Positions 42,488 through 51,877 of a DNA stretch of 64,000 bases are shown here, piece by piece. Positions within the stretch are counted from its first letter, which is position 1; the number at the start of each line of letters is the position of its first letter. A program made the position numbers and the translations under genes. The notes beneath the pieces were generated by a model. The model did not search any database, was not told the DNA's origin, and saw only the letters and a program-made list of their open reading frames with translations. The stretch lies in NCBI RefSeq assembly GCF_050633425.1, contig NZ_JBOEGM010000002.1:211107-275106 (forward strand), written 5' to 3'. Source of the DNA: Pelagimonas sp050633425. GTDB lineage: Bacteria; Pseudomonadota; Alphaproteobacteria; Rhodobacterales; Rhodobacteraceae.

Positions 42488-43692
42488 GCTTTTAACAGAG
42501 CCTTGAGATCACTGGAGGCGTCCCCAATTTGATCAGGTGCCGGGGATTTTCCGGCCTCGATCAAGCGTTTTCCAACCATGTAGCCACGCGGGTCATTCAT
42601 TGCATCGACGGCCAGCAGGGTGTCGCCCGCGTAATACCAATGGGAGCGCGGTCCATCACCAGCATCACGGACAACGACCCGGTCATAGCCGGTATTAAGC
42701 CCTGCAATCTGGAGTTTGACGTCATATTGATCAGACCAAAACCACGGTTTGGCGACGTATTCACGGCCCGCATCCATGATATTATCGGCCACCAGCTCGC
42801 CCATATCGACGGCGTTCCCAACGCTTTCTAACCGCATCTGCCCGCCTGCCCCGGGATAAGAGGCGCAATCACCGGCGGCCCAAATGGATGGGTCAGAGGT
42901 CTGGCCATAGGTATTGACCTTGATCCCATTGTCGATGGCAACTCCGGCAGCTTCGGCCAAACCAATGCCCGGAGTAATCCCAACGCCGACAATGACAAAA
43001 TCGACGTCCAGAGTCGTTCCATCGGTCAGTTCCGCACCGCTGACAGCGCCGTCGCCGGTCAGTTTAACAAGGCCACAGCCTTCGCGCAGATCAACACCAT
43101 GAGAGGTGTGCAAGTCGCGGAAAAAATCGGATGTTTCAGGGGCTGCAACCCGCTGCAGAATCCGGTCAGCGGCTTCGACCAAGGTGACGTTGAGACCCAG
43201 TTTTGACGCGACCGCTGCGGCCTCGAGGCCAATGTAGCCGCCGCCAACGATCAACACGCGGGCACCGTCTTTGCAATGCGGGGCCATGTCATCCACATCT
43301 GCCAGCGTTCGGACAACAAACACGCCGTCCAAATCACCACCAATGGCGGCCGGCAGACGGCGCGGTTCTGACCCGGTGCAAAAGATCAAATGGTCATAGC
43401 TGTGATTCTCGCCCGCCGCAGTGATGGTTTTGGCGGCTGGGTCCACGGCTTCGACCCGAACACCAGTTCGCAGATCAATGCTGTTTTCGCCGTAAAAAGT
43501 TTCGGGGCGCAGAAACAAACGCTCAAGCGCCATGTCGCCGAGCAGATAGGCTTTGGACAAAGGGGGGCGCTGATAGGGGGGCTGAGGCTCATCGCCAAAC
43601 AGGGTAATGTCGCCGTCAAATCCTTTGCTGCGCAGCCGGGCCACCGTAGACGCCGCTGCCTGTCCTGCTCCGATCACAACTACTTTTGACAT
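42484..43692 (-). CDS. FAD-dependent ferredoxin/rubredoxin reductase-like oxidoreductase
   Basis: The 402-residue flavoprotein has the FAD motif VVVIGAGQAAAS, the NAD motif VLIVGGGYIGLEAAAVASKLG and the second FAD site IWAAGDCASYP. The C-terminal reductase domain (KPWFWSDQYDVKLQIAGL) is typical of ferredoxin reductases of oxygenase systems such as those for P450s or Rieske enzymes. Its electron acceptor is unknown; it could serve the orphan AlkB or another oxygenase, but nothing adjacent shows it. ATG 43692 matches the family start. Confidence 0.9.
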   Translation of the reverse strand: MSKVVVIGAGQAAASTVARLRSKGFDGDITLFGDEPQPPYQRPPLSKAYLLGDMALERLFLRPETFYGENSIDLRTGVRVEAVDPAAKTITAAGENHSYDHLIFCTGSEPRRLPAAIGGDLDGVFVVRTLADVDDMAPHCKDGARVLIVGGGYIGLEAAAVASKLGLNVTLVEAADRILQRVAAPETSDFFRDLHTSHGVDLREGCGLVKLTGDGAVSGAELTDGTTLDVDFVIVGVGITPGIGLAEAAGVAIDNGIKVNTYGQTSDPSIWAAGDCASYPGAGGQMRLESVGNAVDMGELVADNIMDAGREYVAKPWFWSDQYDVKLQIAGLNTGYDRVVVRDAGDGPRSHWYYAGDTLLAVDAMNDPRGYMVGKRLIEAGKSPAPDQIGDASSDLKALLKA

Positions 43693-43770
43693 GCATTCAT
43701 CCTTGCCTTTGTTTTCCTGCAACCTATCGTCCAAAGCGCAAGGAACGCAATCGCAAGGAACAGGACCAAT

Positions 43771-44259
43771 ATGACGATTTCAGTAGGTGACACATTACCC
43801 GACGCGCAGCTCAGCCGCTTTGGCGGCGACGGACCCGAGCAATTGGCACTCAGTAGCCTGACAAAGGGGCGCAAAGTGGTGATTTTTGGCCTGCCGGGGG
43901 CGTTTTCGCGCACCTGTTCCGCCACGCATCTGCCCAGCTTTATGCGCAGCGCACAGGGTTTTTTTGACAAAGGCGTGGAAGAGATCATCTGCCTGTCGGT
44001 CAACGATCCGTTTGTGATGCAGGCGTGGGATGAAGCCAATGGAGCAAAAGAGGCTGGGGTGACATTGCTGGGTGATTCCGCTTGTGAATTCACCAAGGCC
44101 ATCGGCATGGAGTTCTCTGCACCGGTGGTCGGTTTGTTCGACCGGTCCCAGCGTTACGCGATGTTGGTTGAAGACGGGGTCGTTAAAGTGCTGAGTGCCG
44201 AAGACTCGCCCGGTGCGTGTGAGACCACCGTCGGAGAGACATTCTTGGCCGAGATTTAA
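43771..44259 (+). CDS. Peroxiredoxin (Prx5 type)
   Basis: A 162-residue 1-Cys-like peroxiredoxin that reduces hydrogen peroxide and alkyl peroxides. The peroxidatic cysteine is in GLPGAFSRTCSATHLPSF. Other family blocks are IICLSVNDPFVMQAW and LLGDSACEFTKAIGM, where the C may be a resolving cysteine. It is divergent from the ferredoxin-reductase gene and converges with the pterin dehydratase gene, two bases apart. Confidence 0.94.
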   Translation: MTISVGDTLPDAQLSRFGGDGPEQLALSSLTKGRKVVIFGLPGAFSRTCSATHLPSFMRSAQGFFDKGVEEIICLSVNDPFVMQAWDEANGAKEAGVTLLGDSACEFTKAIGMEFSAPVVGLFDRSQRYAMLVEDGVVKVLSAEDSPGACETTVGETFLAEI

Positions 44260-44261
44260 GC

Positions 44262-44564
44262 TTAGCTGTGCCCGGAAATGCAATCCAATTTGCGGGCCAG
44301 TTTGGCGTCCAGCGCTGATAAACCACCAACATCATGGGTGCTCAGAGTGACATTTACAGTTTTGTAGATGTTGCTCCATTCCGGGTGGTGGTTCCATTTT
44401 TCCGCCCACATCGCGGCGCGGGTCATAAACGCAAAGGCCTCTGTGAAGTCTTTGAAAGAAAAGCGTTTGTGGATCGCGTCGCGCCCGTCCACCATGGACC
44501 AGCCGGTGTCTAACAGCGGAGCAAGCACAGTTTTGCGCGCTGTATCGGACAGTAATTCGGTCAT
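44262..44564 (-). CDS. phhB: 4a-hydroxytetrahydrobiopterin dehydratase
   Basis: A 100-residue pterin-4a-carbinolamine dehydratase that recycles the pterin cofactor of aromatic amino acid hydroxylases. The conserved catalytic block is EKWNHHPEWSNIYKTVNVTL, followed by STHDVGGLSALDAKLA. No phenylalanine hydroxylase is adjacent. The start overlaps the GNAT gene's stop by four bases, making it the last gene of the operon at 44262-46992. Confidence 0.95.
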   Translation of the reverse strand: MTELLSDTARKTVLAPLLDTGWSMVDGRDAIHKRFSFKDFTEAFAFMTRAAMWAEKWNHHPEWSNIYKTVNVTLSTHDVGGLSALDAKLARKLDCISGHS

Positions 44565-45748
44565 TCTTGTTCCTCCCGCTCTTCACGCCGAAACGGGCCA
44601 TAGGAGGTGAGGATCTCGATATCCTCATCCACCGCGGCCCTTTCGGCTTCAAGATAGCGCGCAACAGCTTCTGAAAAGCCGGGATTGGCCAACCAATGCA
44701 ACGAATGTGTCGCCACTGGTAAATAGCCTCGCGCTAGTTTGTGTTCTCCCTGCGCCCCCGCTTCGACCCGATCAAGGCCCTGCGCGATGGCAAAATCGAT
44801 GGCCTGATAGTAGCATGCTTCGAAGTGCAAACAGGGATGATCTTCGACGCAGCCCCAATACCGGCCATATAGGGCATCGCGACCGATGAAATTTAAGGCA
44901 CCGGCAACAGCCTGCCCATCGCGCGAGCACATGACAAGGGCGATATCGTCGCGTAGCACCTCTTGGGCGATGTCAAAAAACACGCGGGTTAAATAGGGCG
45001 TGCCCCATTTGCGCGAACCGGTGTCTTGGTAAAACCGCCAGAACGCGTCCCAATGGTGCGGCTGGATTTGATCACCGGTCAGGATGTCGATGTCTCCGCC
45101 AAAATTTTGCGCGCGGGCGCGTTCTTTGCGGATGTTTTTACGTTTGCGTGAACTCAGGCTGGCGAGGAAAGCGTCGAAATCGGCGTAGTCGTCGTTGACC
45201 CAATGAAATTGCTGACTGGTGCGGCGCAACAGGCCCATTTGTTCGCCCGCGATGGCTTCGTCTTCGGTGCAAAATGTGATGTGCAGCGAAGACAGCTCAT
45301 TATTGGCGCCAAACTGAACAGCCCCTTGAACAAGGGCCGACATGCCGGCGGCCTCGTAGCCCGGACGGGTAAGAAACCGTCGTCCAGTGGCGGGGGTAAA
45401 GGGAACAGCGATTTGAAGCTTGGGGTAGTAATTGCCCCCCGCTTGCTCAAGCGCATGGGCCCAATTGTGGTCAAATATATACTCGCCCTGGCTGTGCCCT
45501 TTGGCAAAAAGCGGCGTCACGGCGATGGGCAAACCATTCATTTCAGCGACGAGATAACGCGGATCCCAGCCTGTGCCTTGGCCAACCGAGCCACTATCTT
45601 CCAGCGCCTTCAGGAACCGATAGGTGGTAAATGGATCGTGCGGGCGGCCATCTGTGTCTTCGGGGCAGGCGCAGGCATCCCAATCGGTGGCCGCAATTTG
45701 ATCAAGCGACGTCAAAACGTTGATGGTGATGGTGTCGCCTTGATCCAT
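44561..45748 (-). CDS. GNAT family N-acetyltransferase (DUF482/peptidogalycan type)
   Basis: A 395-residue protein of the DUF482 family. Its parts are a FemAB-like double GNAT fold with SSRKRKNIRKERARAQNF in the middle, RFYQDTGSRKWGTPYLTR, and the C-terminal LGR-type block VEAGAQGEHKLARGYLPV. The family may transfer an acyl or aminoacyl group, but the substrate is unknown. The stop overlaps the start of phhB. The preceding GDPD gene ends 30 bases upstream. Confidence 0.86.
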   Translation of the reverse strand: MDQGDTITINVLTSLDQIAATDWDACACPEDTDGRPHDPFTTYRFLKALEDSGSVGQGTGWDPRYLVAEMNGLPIAVTPLFAKGHSQGEYIFDHNWAHALEQAGGNYYPKLQIAVPFTPATGRRFLTRPGYEAAGMSALVQGAVQFGANNELSSLHITFCTEDEAIAGEQMGLLRRTSQQFHWVNDDYADFDAFLASLSSRKRKNIRKERARAQNFGGDIDILTGDQIQPHHWDAFWRFYQDTGSRKWGTPYLTRVFFDIAQEVLRDDIALVMCSRDGQAVAGALNFIGRDALYGRYWGCVEDHPCLHFEACYYQAIDFAIAQGLDRVEAGAQGEHKLARGYLPVATHSLHWLANPGFSEAVARYLEAERAAVDEDIEILTSYGPFRREEREEQE

Positions 45749-45778
45749 GCGCTCAATTTGGCATGTTTGTTTTGTGGT

Positions 45779-46531
45779 TCAAGCGCTGTAGCCCTCAAAG
45801 GTGACATTATCAGCCAGTTTTCGCGCCTCTGCCTCTTGTTGCGCCGAGCGGACTGTCCAGCACAGGATCGGAATGCCTTGGGATCGGAGCCGATCCACAT
45901 GGGTTGATCTGAGATCATCGACATTATGGCTTATGAAACAGGCTCCGACGCGGTCGTAATCCGGTAGCGGGCGCAGCTCTCTGAGGCGATCAGGCTTGAT
46001 CGTTTGCCAGTCGTCATGAAGAAAGCCGCAGGTTGTCAGCCCGCGCGGGCGATTGGGAATCAGCCGCGCCAATTCGGCAACCATATGCGGGTTAAACGAC
46101 ATCAAAGCGACATCCCCTGAATACCCCTCAAGCGCCCGAGCCGTGGCTGCTTCGAGCGGGCCAACCGCAGGGCCAAGGCCGCCGTCCTGGTCTTTCAACT
46201 CGACCAGCAAGGGCACCTGTCCGTCAACGATTTCAAGCACTTCGGAAAGGGTCGGCACGGATTCATTGCCGCCAATCAATTGAATGTCCGCCAGATCCTG
46301 AGACGTGCGCAATTGCACGGGGCCCTTGTGACCGGCCAGACGTTGCATATCGTAATCGTGAAAAACCATCGCCTGTTTGTCGCGCGACATTTGCAGGTCG
46401 ATCTCAATCGGGTAACCGGCGGCAATGGCGGCGCGAATGCCCGCACGTGAGTTTTCAGGCACGCCCTGCGCAACATCGTGCAAACCACGGTGGGCAACAG
46501 GGCGGCTTAGAAGGCTGTCAGGCAGTATCAT
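45779..46531 (-). CDS. Glycerophosphodiester phosphodiesterase
   Basis: A 250-residue TIM-barrel enzyme that hydrolyses glycerophosphodiesters to glycerol-3-phosphate and an alcohol. The catalytic histidine is in VAHRGLHDVAQGVPENS, the metal ligands are in IEIDLQMSRDKQAMVFHDYDM, and PLLVELKDQ gives the third. There is no signal peptide, so the enzyme is cytosolic. The start overlaps the upstream RidA stop by four bases. Confidence 0.93.
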   Translation of the reverse strand: MILPDSLLSRPVAHRGLHDVAQGVPENSRAGIRAAIAAGYPIEIDLQMSRDKQAMVFHDYDMQRLAGHKGPVQLRTSQDLADIQLIGGNESVPTLSEVLEIVDGQVPLLVELKDQDGGLGPAVGPLEAATARALEGYSGDVALMSFNPHMVAELARLIPNRPRGLTTCGFLHDDWQTIKPDRLRELRPLPDYDRVGACFISHNVDDLRSTHVDRLRSQGIPILCWTVRSAQQEAEARKLADNVTFEGYSA

Positions 46532-46992
46532 ACCAGTTCGAAAATGCCTTCGATTTCAACAGCAACGTTAAACGGCAAAGCCCCGGCAGACACAGCAGAC
46601 CGCGAATGGCGACCGGCTTCTCCGAGGATTTCAACGAGAATGTCTGACGCGCCGTTGATCACCTTGGGTTGATCGGTGAAATCGCTTGGTGAGTTCACAA
46701 ACCCGGTCAGTTTGATCACCCGCTTGAGCCGGGTCAGATCGCCATCACAGGCGGCACGCACTTGCGCCAAAAGGCTTAGCGCACAGGCCTGAGCGGCAGC
46801 GGCCCCTTGTTCCACGGTCAGATCTGCGCCAATTTTTCCGGTGATGAATCCGTCAGGCCCCATGCTGATTTGGCCGGATACGAACAGCTGATTGCCGGTT
46901 TGGACATAGGGCACGTAATTCGCGGCCGGGGCAGGGGCGTCAGGCAGGGTGAGGCCGAGCTCACTCAGGCGCGATTCGATGGCATTGGTCAT
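46528..46992 (-). CDS. RidA family protein
   Basis: A 154-residue YjgF/RidA-fold protein that would deaminate reactive enamines/imines or act as a related enzyme. Conserved stretches are YVQTGNQLFVSGQISMG, EQGAAAAQACALSLLAQV and a modified active-site end GALPFNVAVEIEGIF. It belongs to the longer subgroup common in roseobacters rather than to canonical 128-residue RidA, so the exact activity is uncertain. It heads the four-gene operon with overlaps to the GDPD gene. Confidence 0.9.
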   Translation of the reverse strand: MTNAIESRLSELGLTLPDAPAPAANYVPYVQTGNQLFVSGQISMGPDGFITGKIGADLTVEQGAAAAQACALSLLAQVRAACDGDLTRLKRVIKLTGFVNSPSDFTDQPKVINGASDILVEILGEAGRHSRSAVSAGALPFNVAVEIEGIFELV

Positions 46993-47070
46993 GATGCGGT
47001 TCCTTCCGATTTCAGTGCGACGCTAGTGGCGCAACGCGGAAATGAAAAGGGCCAGAAAACCTGTGCGGAA

Positions 47071-47102
47071 CGGGCCAATGAAGACCTAGTGTCATTGGCC
47101 CG
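47071..47102 (-). terminator. Terminator after DUF6500 (minus strand)
   Basis: CGGGCCAATGA and TCATTGGCCCG are perfect 11-base arms around 10 bases. One arm begins on the stop codon of the DUF6500 gene. Confidence 0.8.
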
Positions 47103-47310
47103 ACGAAATCATATCGCGTATTTTCACAGCCTTCTCAAAGTGATCCAATTTGTGACGCTTAATCCACCATTCGGCGGCCTCCATCAACAGGTCGGGGTCA
47201 TCGTTTTTATTGGCGAAAAACGCATAGAAGGACAGGCCGACCCCGTCCCCCTTTTTTGCAATTTTCTCGTCGCAAATGCGCATGGCTTTGTGCCGCAAAC
47301 TGTCACGCAT
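47092..47310 (-). CDS. DUF6500 family small protein
   Basis: A 72-residue basic protein. The sequence (CDEKIAKKGDGVGLSFYAFF, MEAAEWWIKRHKLDHFEKA) matches what I recall as DUF6500, a small family of marine alphaproteobacteria of unknown role. The start is three bases after the HlyD-like gene, so it is probably the last gene of the secretion operon. A strong terminator overlaps its stop. Confidence 0.75.
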   Translation of the reverse strand: MRDSLRHKAMRICDEKIAKKGDGVGLSFYAFFANKNDDPDLLMEAAEWWIKRHKLDHFEKAVKIRDMISSGQ

Positions 47311-47313
47311 CGG

Positions 47314-48618
47314 TTAGCTTTCGCGGAAGGCTTTGGCAAAGTAATCTGAGAAGGGTTTCACCAGATAGGCCAACGGGGTGCGATCTTCGGTTCGGATAAA
47401 CGCTTCGACCGGCATGCCCGGAATCAGGGTTGATCCTTCGGGGATACGATCAATCTCACCATCATTCAGAACGATCTCGGCACGGTAATATTTGATCCGT
47501 GAGGTTTGATCTTCAAACGCATCCGCCGAGATTTGCATCACTTTTCCAAAGAGCTCTGGGGTTTCGCGCTGATCCAGTGACGAAAACCGCAATGACACTT
47601 CTTGATTGACGAACAACTGGTCGATGTGGATCGGCTCAACCTGCGCAGCGATGACCAATGGGCGGTCCTGGGGCACAAGAAACAAGACCGGGTCGGCAGG
47701 CCGAATAACAGAGCGCGGCGTGAAAACAGTTAGGCCGTAGACCACGCCAGACACCGGTGCCGTGATTTCCAAACGGTTGAGCCGTTCACGCAGGGCCCGG
47801 CGTTGTTCAGCCAGTTCGCGCTCGCGAAATTGCAGATCGCGCAGGGTGGTGATCGATTCTTCGCGGCGCTGGGTTTCGAGGCTGAGAACCTGAATGTCGA
47901 TTTCCGTGATTCGCCCTTCTGCTTGCGCTTTTTGTGCTGTTAACTCACCAACTTGACCGGCGATCCGCGCCTGTTCGCGTTGCAGCGACAGAACGCGGCT
48001 GGCCTGGGCCAATCCCTTGTCGAGCAAGCCTTGCTGATCCTTAAGTTCTTGTTCGATCAGGGTAAGCTGTGTGGCAAGAGCCACTTTTTGGGCCTCAATG
48101 CCGACGACCTGATCCGCGATCTGGTCTTTGCGCTTGCCCAGCTGTTCGACTTCGCGTGCAGAGGTATCGAGACGCGCTTGAAATAGGTTCAGCTGGCCGT
48201 TGACCAAGTCACGGATATCGGGATTGGACTCCGCTTGGGCGAGGAGCTCAGTGTCAAAAACGATATCATCGTTTTTGTCGCGCTCCGCCACCAAACGGGC
48301 GCGGCGTGCGCTCAGTTCAAAAAACTGCCCATCGGCAATCGCCAGCTCGGACTTGATCAGGGTTGGGTCAAGGCGAAGCAAGACGTCACCGGTTTCAACG
48401 GCATCCCCTTCGTCGACAAGGATTGCTTCGACGATACCACCATCGATATGTTGGACAATTTGCCGGTTTTGATCAACTTCGATAGAGCCGCTCGCGACGA
48501 TCGCGCCGGAAATATTGGTGGTGGCAGCCCAGGTTCCGAATCCGCCAAGAAGAACGGCCAGCGCGACAAGGCCCACGGCCATGGGGAAGCGCATTGAATA
48601 GTTCGCATGATCGCTCAT
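47314..48618 (-). CDS. Type I secretion periplasmic adaptor (HlyD family)
   Basis: A 434-residue membrane-fusion protein that links the inner-membrane ABC exporter to an outer-membrane TolC channel. One membrane helix (residues 12-32) precedes the biotinyl-lipoyl halves (VDQNRQIVQHIDGGIVEAILV and RLNRLEITAPVSGVVYGL). A long coiled coil (about residues 95-290) separates them, and a beta-barrel ends the protein. The start overlaps the ABC gene's stop by four bases. No secreted RTX substrate or TolC gene is nearby. Confidence 0.94.
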   Translation of the reverse strand: MSDHANYSMRFPMAVGLVALAVLLGGFGTWAATTNISGAIVASGSIEVDQNRQIVQHIDGGIVEAILVDEGDAVETGDVLLRLDPTLIKSELAIADGQFFELSARRARLVAERDKNDDIVFDTELLAQAESNPDIRDLVNGQLNLFQARLDTSAREVEQLGKRKDQIADQVVGIEAQKVALATQLTLIEQELKDQQGLLDKGLAQASRVLSLQREQARIAGQVGELTAQKAQAEGRITEIDIQVLSLETQRREESITTLRDLQFRERELAEQRRALRERLNRLEITAPVSGVVYGLTVFTPRSVIRPADPVLFLVPQDRPLVIAAQVEPIHIDQLFVNQEVSLRFSSLDQRETPELFGKVMQISADAFEDQTSRIKYYRAEIVLNDGEIDRIPEGSTLIPGMPVEAFIRTEDRTPLAYLVKPFSDYFAKAFRES

Positions 48619-50348
48619 CGGACACCTGCGGGGTTAGGGTTTTTCTGAATTTGCTGGTGGTTCTTGACCATTTGACGGAGCACTTCTTCTTTGGGGCCAA
48701 AGGCAACACGCGTACCGTTTTCAATCATCAAGAGAAGATCGCATTCTTTGATAGCCGACGGTCTGTGGGCCATAATCAGGACGGACTTTCCTTGTTCTTT
48801 AAATAGTTTGATGGCCTTGTTGATTGCTTCGGATCCTTCGTTATCAAGGTTCGAGTTCGGCTCATCCAGAACAAGCAACACAGGATCCCCATACATCGCA
48901 CGGGCGAGGCCGATCCGCTGGGTTTGTCCGCCCGACAGGCGCCCCCCAGCCCCGCTAACACGCGTGTCATAACCCTCCGGTAGCTTGAGGATCATCTCAT
49001 GCGCATCTGCTTTTTTGGCGGCTTCCACGACTTTTTCAGCGTCTGGTTGTGACGACAAGCGCGCAATGTTTTCGGCAATCGTGCCGTCGAACAAAGTGAC
49101 ACGCTGAGGCAGGTATCCGATATGCTTGCCCAGCACATCAGCGCCAAATTGGTCGATCGAGGCCCCATCGAGGCGAATTTTCCCGCCCGCTGGCCGCCAA
49201 ATACCTGTCAGAGCCCGCGCGAGCGTGGACTTACCGGACCCCGACGGGCCAATCACCCCAATCGCTTGGCCGGGGTCGAGGTTGAAAGACACCAGCCGCA
49301 GCGAAGCTTGCTGTTCGCCCGGAGGCACGACGGTGAGTTGTTGAACGTCAAGTTTGGCGCGGGGTCGCGGCAATTCTGTGCGCGCCGGTTCAGGGGGGAT
49401 TTCGCTAAGCAGTTGCGACAGGTTTTCCCAGCCCTTGCGAGCCCGTTCAACAGACGGCCATTGGCCGATGGCAAGCTCAATCGGGGCCAAGGCGCGGCCC
49501 ATTAAGATTGACCCGGCGATCATCGCACCGGGTGTCAATTCGCCCAAAAGAACCAAATAGGCACCAAGCCCAAGCATGGCCGATTGCAAAAGCAGGCGGA
49601 AAGACTTGGTCAGGGTGGTGAAGAAACCGGTCAGGTCAGAACTGCCGATTTGGCCGGACAGCGCTTGACCGCGTGCGCCCATCCAGCGGGTAAAGGCATC
49701 GCGGCGCATGCCAAGGGCCTGCACCATTTCGGCTTCGGATTGGATTTGCTCGGCCGAGCGCTCTGCGGTCATCACGGCGATATTGGATTTGAGCGTGGGG
49801 GTGCGAGTGACGATTTGGTTGATGACCGTGACCATGATCAAAAAACCACCGCCCGCCAGAGCCAGATAGCCAAGCCAAGGGTGGAAAACCATAATCCCGA
49901 GAATGAAGAAAGGGGTCATTGGGATGTCAAACAGCGCCAACAACACCGGCGAGGCCATGAGCCGTTGAATCGATTCTAAATCGCGCAAGCCAGTTTGGGA
50001 CAGAGAATCAGGTTTGATTGCGGCGCGGCGTACAACTGCATCAAAGACCCGGAGATCCAATGCGGATTGGAAACGGGCCGCAACCCGCCCCATGACCCGG
50101 CCTCGAACAAAATCCAGGATGCCCATCATGCCGTACAGAAACACCACCAAGACCGATAATGCGATCAATGTTGCTTCGGAACGTGAACCAAGAACCCGGT
50201 CATACACCTGCATCATGTACATCGGGCCGGTGAGCATCAGAATGTTGACGCACAGACTGAAAATACCAACGAACCAATAATATGGTCTGCTTTGGCGGCG
50301 GGCGGCCAGTAATTCATCGCGGCCCGGCTTTGTTTGTTTGGCGTTCAT
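48615..50348 (-). CDS. Type I secretion ABC transporter, permease-ATPase
   Basis: A 577-residue half-transporter of the PrsD/HasD/AprD type: no C39 peptidase domain, five or six membrane segments in residues 20-300, then the ATPase domain. Walker A is IGPSGSGKSTLA, the signature is LSGGQTQRIGLARAM and Walker B is PVLLVLDEPNSNLD. It exports unprocessed proteins with C-terminal signals, typically RTX calcium-binding proteins. It is the first gene of an operon with the adaptor and DUF6500. Confidence 0.95.
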   Translation of the reverse strand: MNAKQTKPGRDELLAARRQSRPYYWFVGIFSLCVNILMLTGPMYMMQVYDRVLGSRSEATLIALSVLVVFLYGMMGILDFVRGRVMGRVAARFQSALDLRVFDAVVRRAAIKPDSLSQTGLRDLESIQRLMASPVLLALFDIPMTPFFILGIMVFHPWLGYLALAGGGFLIMVTVINQIVTRTPTLKSNIAVMTAERSAEQIQSEAEMVQALGMRRDAFTRWMGARGQALSGQIGSSDLTGFFTTLTKSFRLLLQSAMLGLGAYLVLLGELTPGAMIAGSILMGRALAPIELAIGQWPSVERARKGWENLSQLLSEIPPEPARTELPRPRAKLDVQQLTVVPPGEQQASLRLVSFNLDPGQAIGVIGPSGSGKSTLARALTGIWRPAGGKIRLDGASIDQFGADVLGKHIGYLPQRVTLFDGTIAENIARLSSQPDAEKVVEAAKKADAHEMILKLPEGYDTRVSGAGGRLSGGQTQRIGLARAMYGDPVLLVLDEPNSNLDNEGSEAINKAIKLFKEQGKSVLIMAHRPSAIKECDLLLMIENGTRVAFGPKEEVLRQMVKNHQQIQKNPNPAGVR

Positions 50349-50540
50349 ATGTTAAAACTACTTTGTTTATTCATGCGTTGCCCATCTGGCATTGAGCGGC
50401 ATCCTAAGCGGCATGTCGCCAATGTGCCACATGACAGTTGAAACAGGGTGGCTGCATTGGGTCTTATGACAAAACTTACTAAGTAGCCTTTTATGGAAGC
50501 TTGCATGCTTCCCCAAGATTTTTGAAGGGATCTGACGCGG

Positions 50541-51278
50541 ATGGGTACGATACGTGCGTCTTTAGCCACTCTTGCCTTGGTATTGGCAACTGCTTGTAGC
50601 AACACTGTGCCTTCGGGGGAGGTCTATGACCCCTATGAAGCGCAAAATCGCAAAATGCATGCGTTCAACGCCAAGTTTGATAGCTCGACTGTGCGGGGGG
50701 CTGGAAACGGCTATACCAAGGTTGTCCCGGAACCCGTTCAGGACAACATTGCAAATTTCGCTGATACAGTGTCGATCCCGCAAACCGTCGTGAACCAAGT
50801 CCTTCAGGGGCGTTTGGGGCGCGCGACCAAGAATACTCTTCGGTTTGGGATCAATGCGACCTTAGGCATTGCCGGGCTGGCCGATGTGGCGTCGGATCTC
50901 GGGCTGGAGCAAGACGAATCGGATTTCGGCGAAACGCTCGCGGTATGGGGCATGCCAGAAGGGGCCTATATGGTTTTACCCTTCGTTGGCCCGTCTACCG
51001 ATCGAGATACGGCCGGAATGCTGGTTGATATGTTCACTAACCCGCTCGACTACGTTGTGCCGGCACCCGAGAAATATCTGGGGACCGCCGCCAAAATTGC
51101 TGAGGAAATTGGGGATCGTGGTCGCTATTCGGATACTTACGATTCTGTGATCCATGACAGCGCCGACTCCTATTCTCAGATAAAGCTCATATATCTGCAA
51201 AACCGGCGTTACGAATTGGGGGAAGCCCCACCTGAGGATGATATTGATCCACATGCGCTGGATACAGAAGGATTTTGA
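50541..51278 (+). CDS. mlaA: MlaA (VacJ) outer-membrane lipoprotein
   Basis: MlaA takes misplaced phospholipids from the outer leaflet and hands them to MlaC, keeping the outer membrane asymmetric. The 245-residue precursor has a lipobox (LATACS, cysteine at residue 19). VacJ-family blocks include DPYEAQNRKMHAFNAKFD, LGRATKNTLRFGINATLGI and LDYVVPAPEKYL. It is divergent from the type I secretion operon. The next gene, mlaC, begins at or just after its stop. Confidence 0.95.
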   Translation: MGTIRASLATLALVLATACSNTVPSGEVYDPYEAQNRKMHAFNAKFDSSTVRGAGNGYTKVVPEPVQDNIANFADTVSIPQTVVNQVLQGRLGRATKNTLRFGINATLGIAGLADVASDLGLEQDESDFGETLAVWGMPEGAYMVLPFVGPSTDRDTAGMLVDMFTNPLDYVVPAPEKYLGTAAKIAEEIGDRGRYSDTYDSVIHDSADSYSQIKLIYLQNRRYELGEAPPEDDIDPHALDTEGF

Positions 51279-51280
51279 CA

Positions 51281-51877
51281 ATGATGCATGTTATGACCCG
51301 TCGGTCTTTTGTCGCTGGAAGCGCAGCTGTCGCCACATTTCCGGTGCAGGCCTTTGCTCTGAATGAGGCTCAGGCTGGTTCGCTCGTCAATGGGTTGGTC
51401 GGGGCGATCAACAAGGTCATTGATTCTGGCAAATCCGAAAGCGCGATGATCCGGGATTTTGAGAAGATCTTTAAAAAATACGCAGACCTGCCCTATGTGG
51501 CGGCATATGCCATGGGCGCAGATGGTCGCCGTGCCAGCAGCGCGCAGAAGAAGGCATTTACCAATGTCTTTACCGGCTACATTTCGCGCAAATATGGGCG
51601 TCGGTTCCGCGAATTTATTGGTGGGCGCTTGGAAATGTCCAAGGTGCGCAAGGTCAAAAACTATTACGAGGTCACGACCATCGCCTATCTGCGCGGTGAA
51701 TCCCCGTTCGATGTGTCGTTCCATGTGTCAGACCGGTCTGGCAAGGATCTGTTTTTCAACATGTTCATCGAAGGTGTGAACCTGTTGTTGACGGAACGGG
51801 CTGAGATTGGTGCGATGCTGGACAAGCGTCGTGGTGACATTGATGCGATGATCAAAGATCTCAAAAAGGCCGGTTAA
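51281..51877 (+). CDS. mlaC: MlaC-like phospholipid-binding periplasmic protein
   Basis: The 198-residue shuttle carries phospholipids between MlaA and the inner-membrane complex. A twin-arginine-like stretch (MTRRSFVAGSAA) starts a signal peptide; the Tta-type domain follows with NKVIDSGKSESAMIRDFEK and YISRKYGRRFREFIGG. The GAAGGA upstream supports ATG 51281; ATG 51293 is possible, and a TTG at 51275 would overlap the mlaA stop. mlaFED genes are not in the window. The stop overlaps that of the convergent plsC by four bases. Confidence 0.92.
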   Translation: MMHVMTRRSFVAGSAAVATFPVQAFALNEAQAGSLVNGLVGAINKVIDSGKSESAMIRDFEKIFKKYADLPYVAAYAMGADGRRASSAQKKAFTNVFTGYISRKYGRRFREFIGGRLEMSKVRKVKNYYEVTTIAYLRGESPFDVSFHVSDRSGKDLFFNMFIEGVNLLLTERAEIGAMLDKRRGDIDAMIKDLKKAG

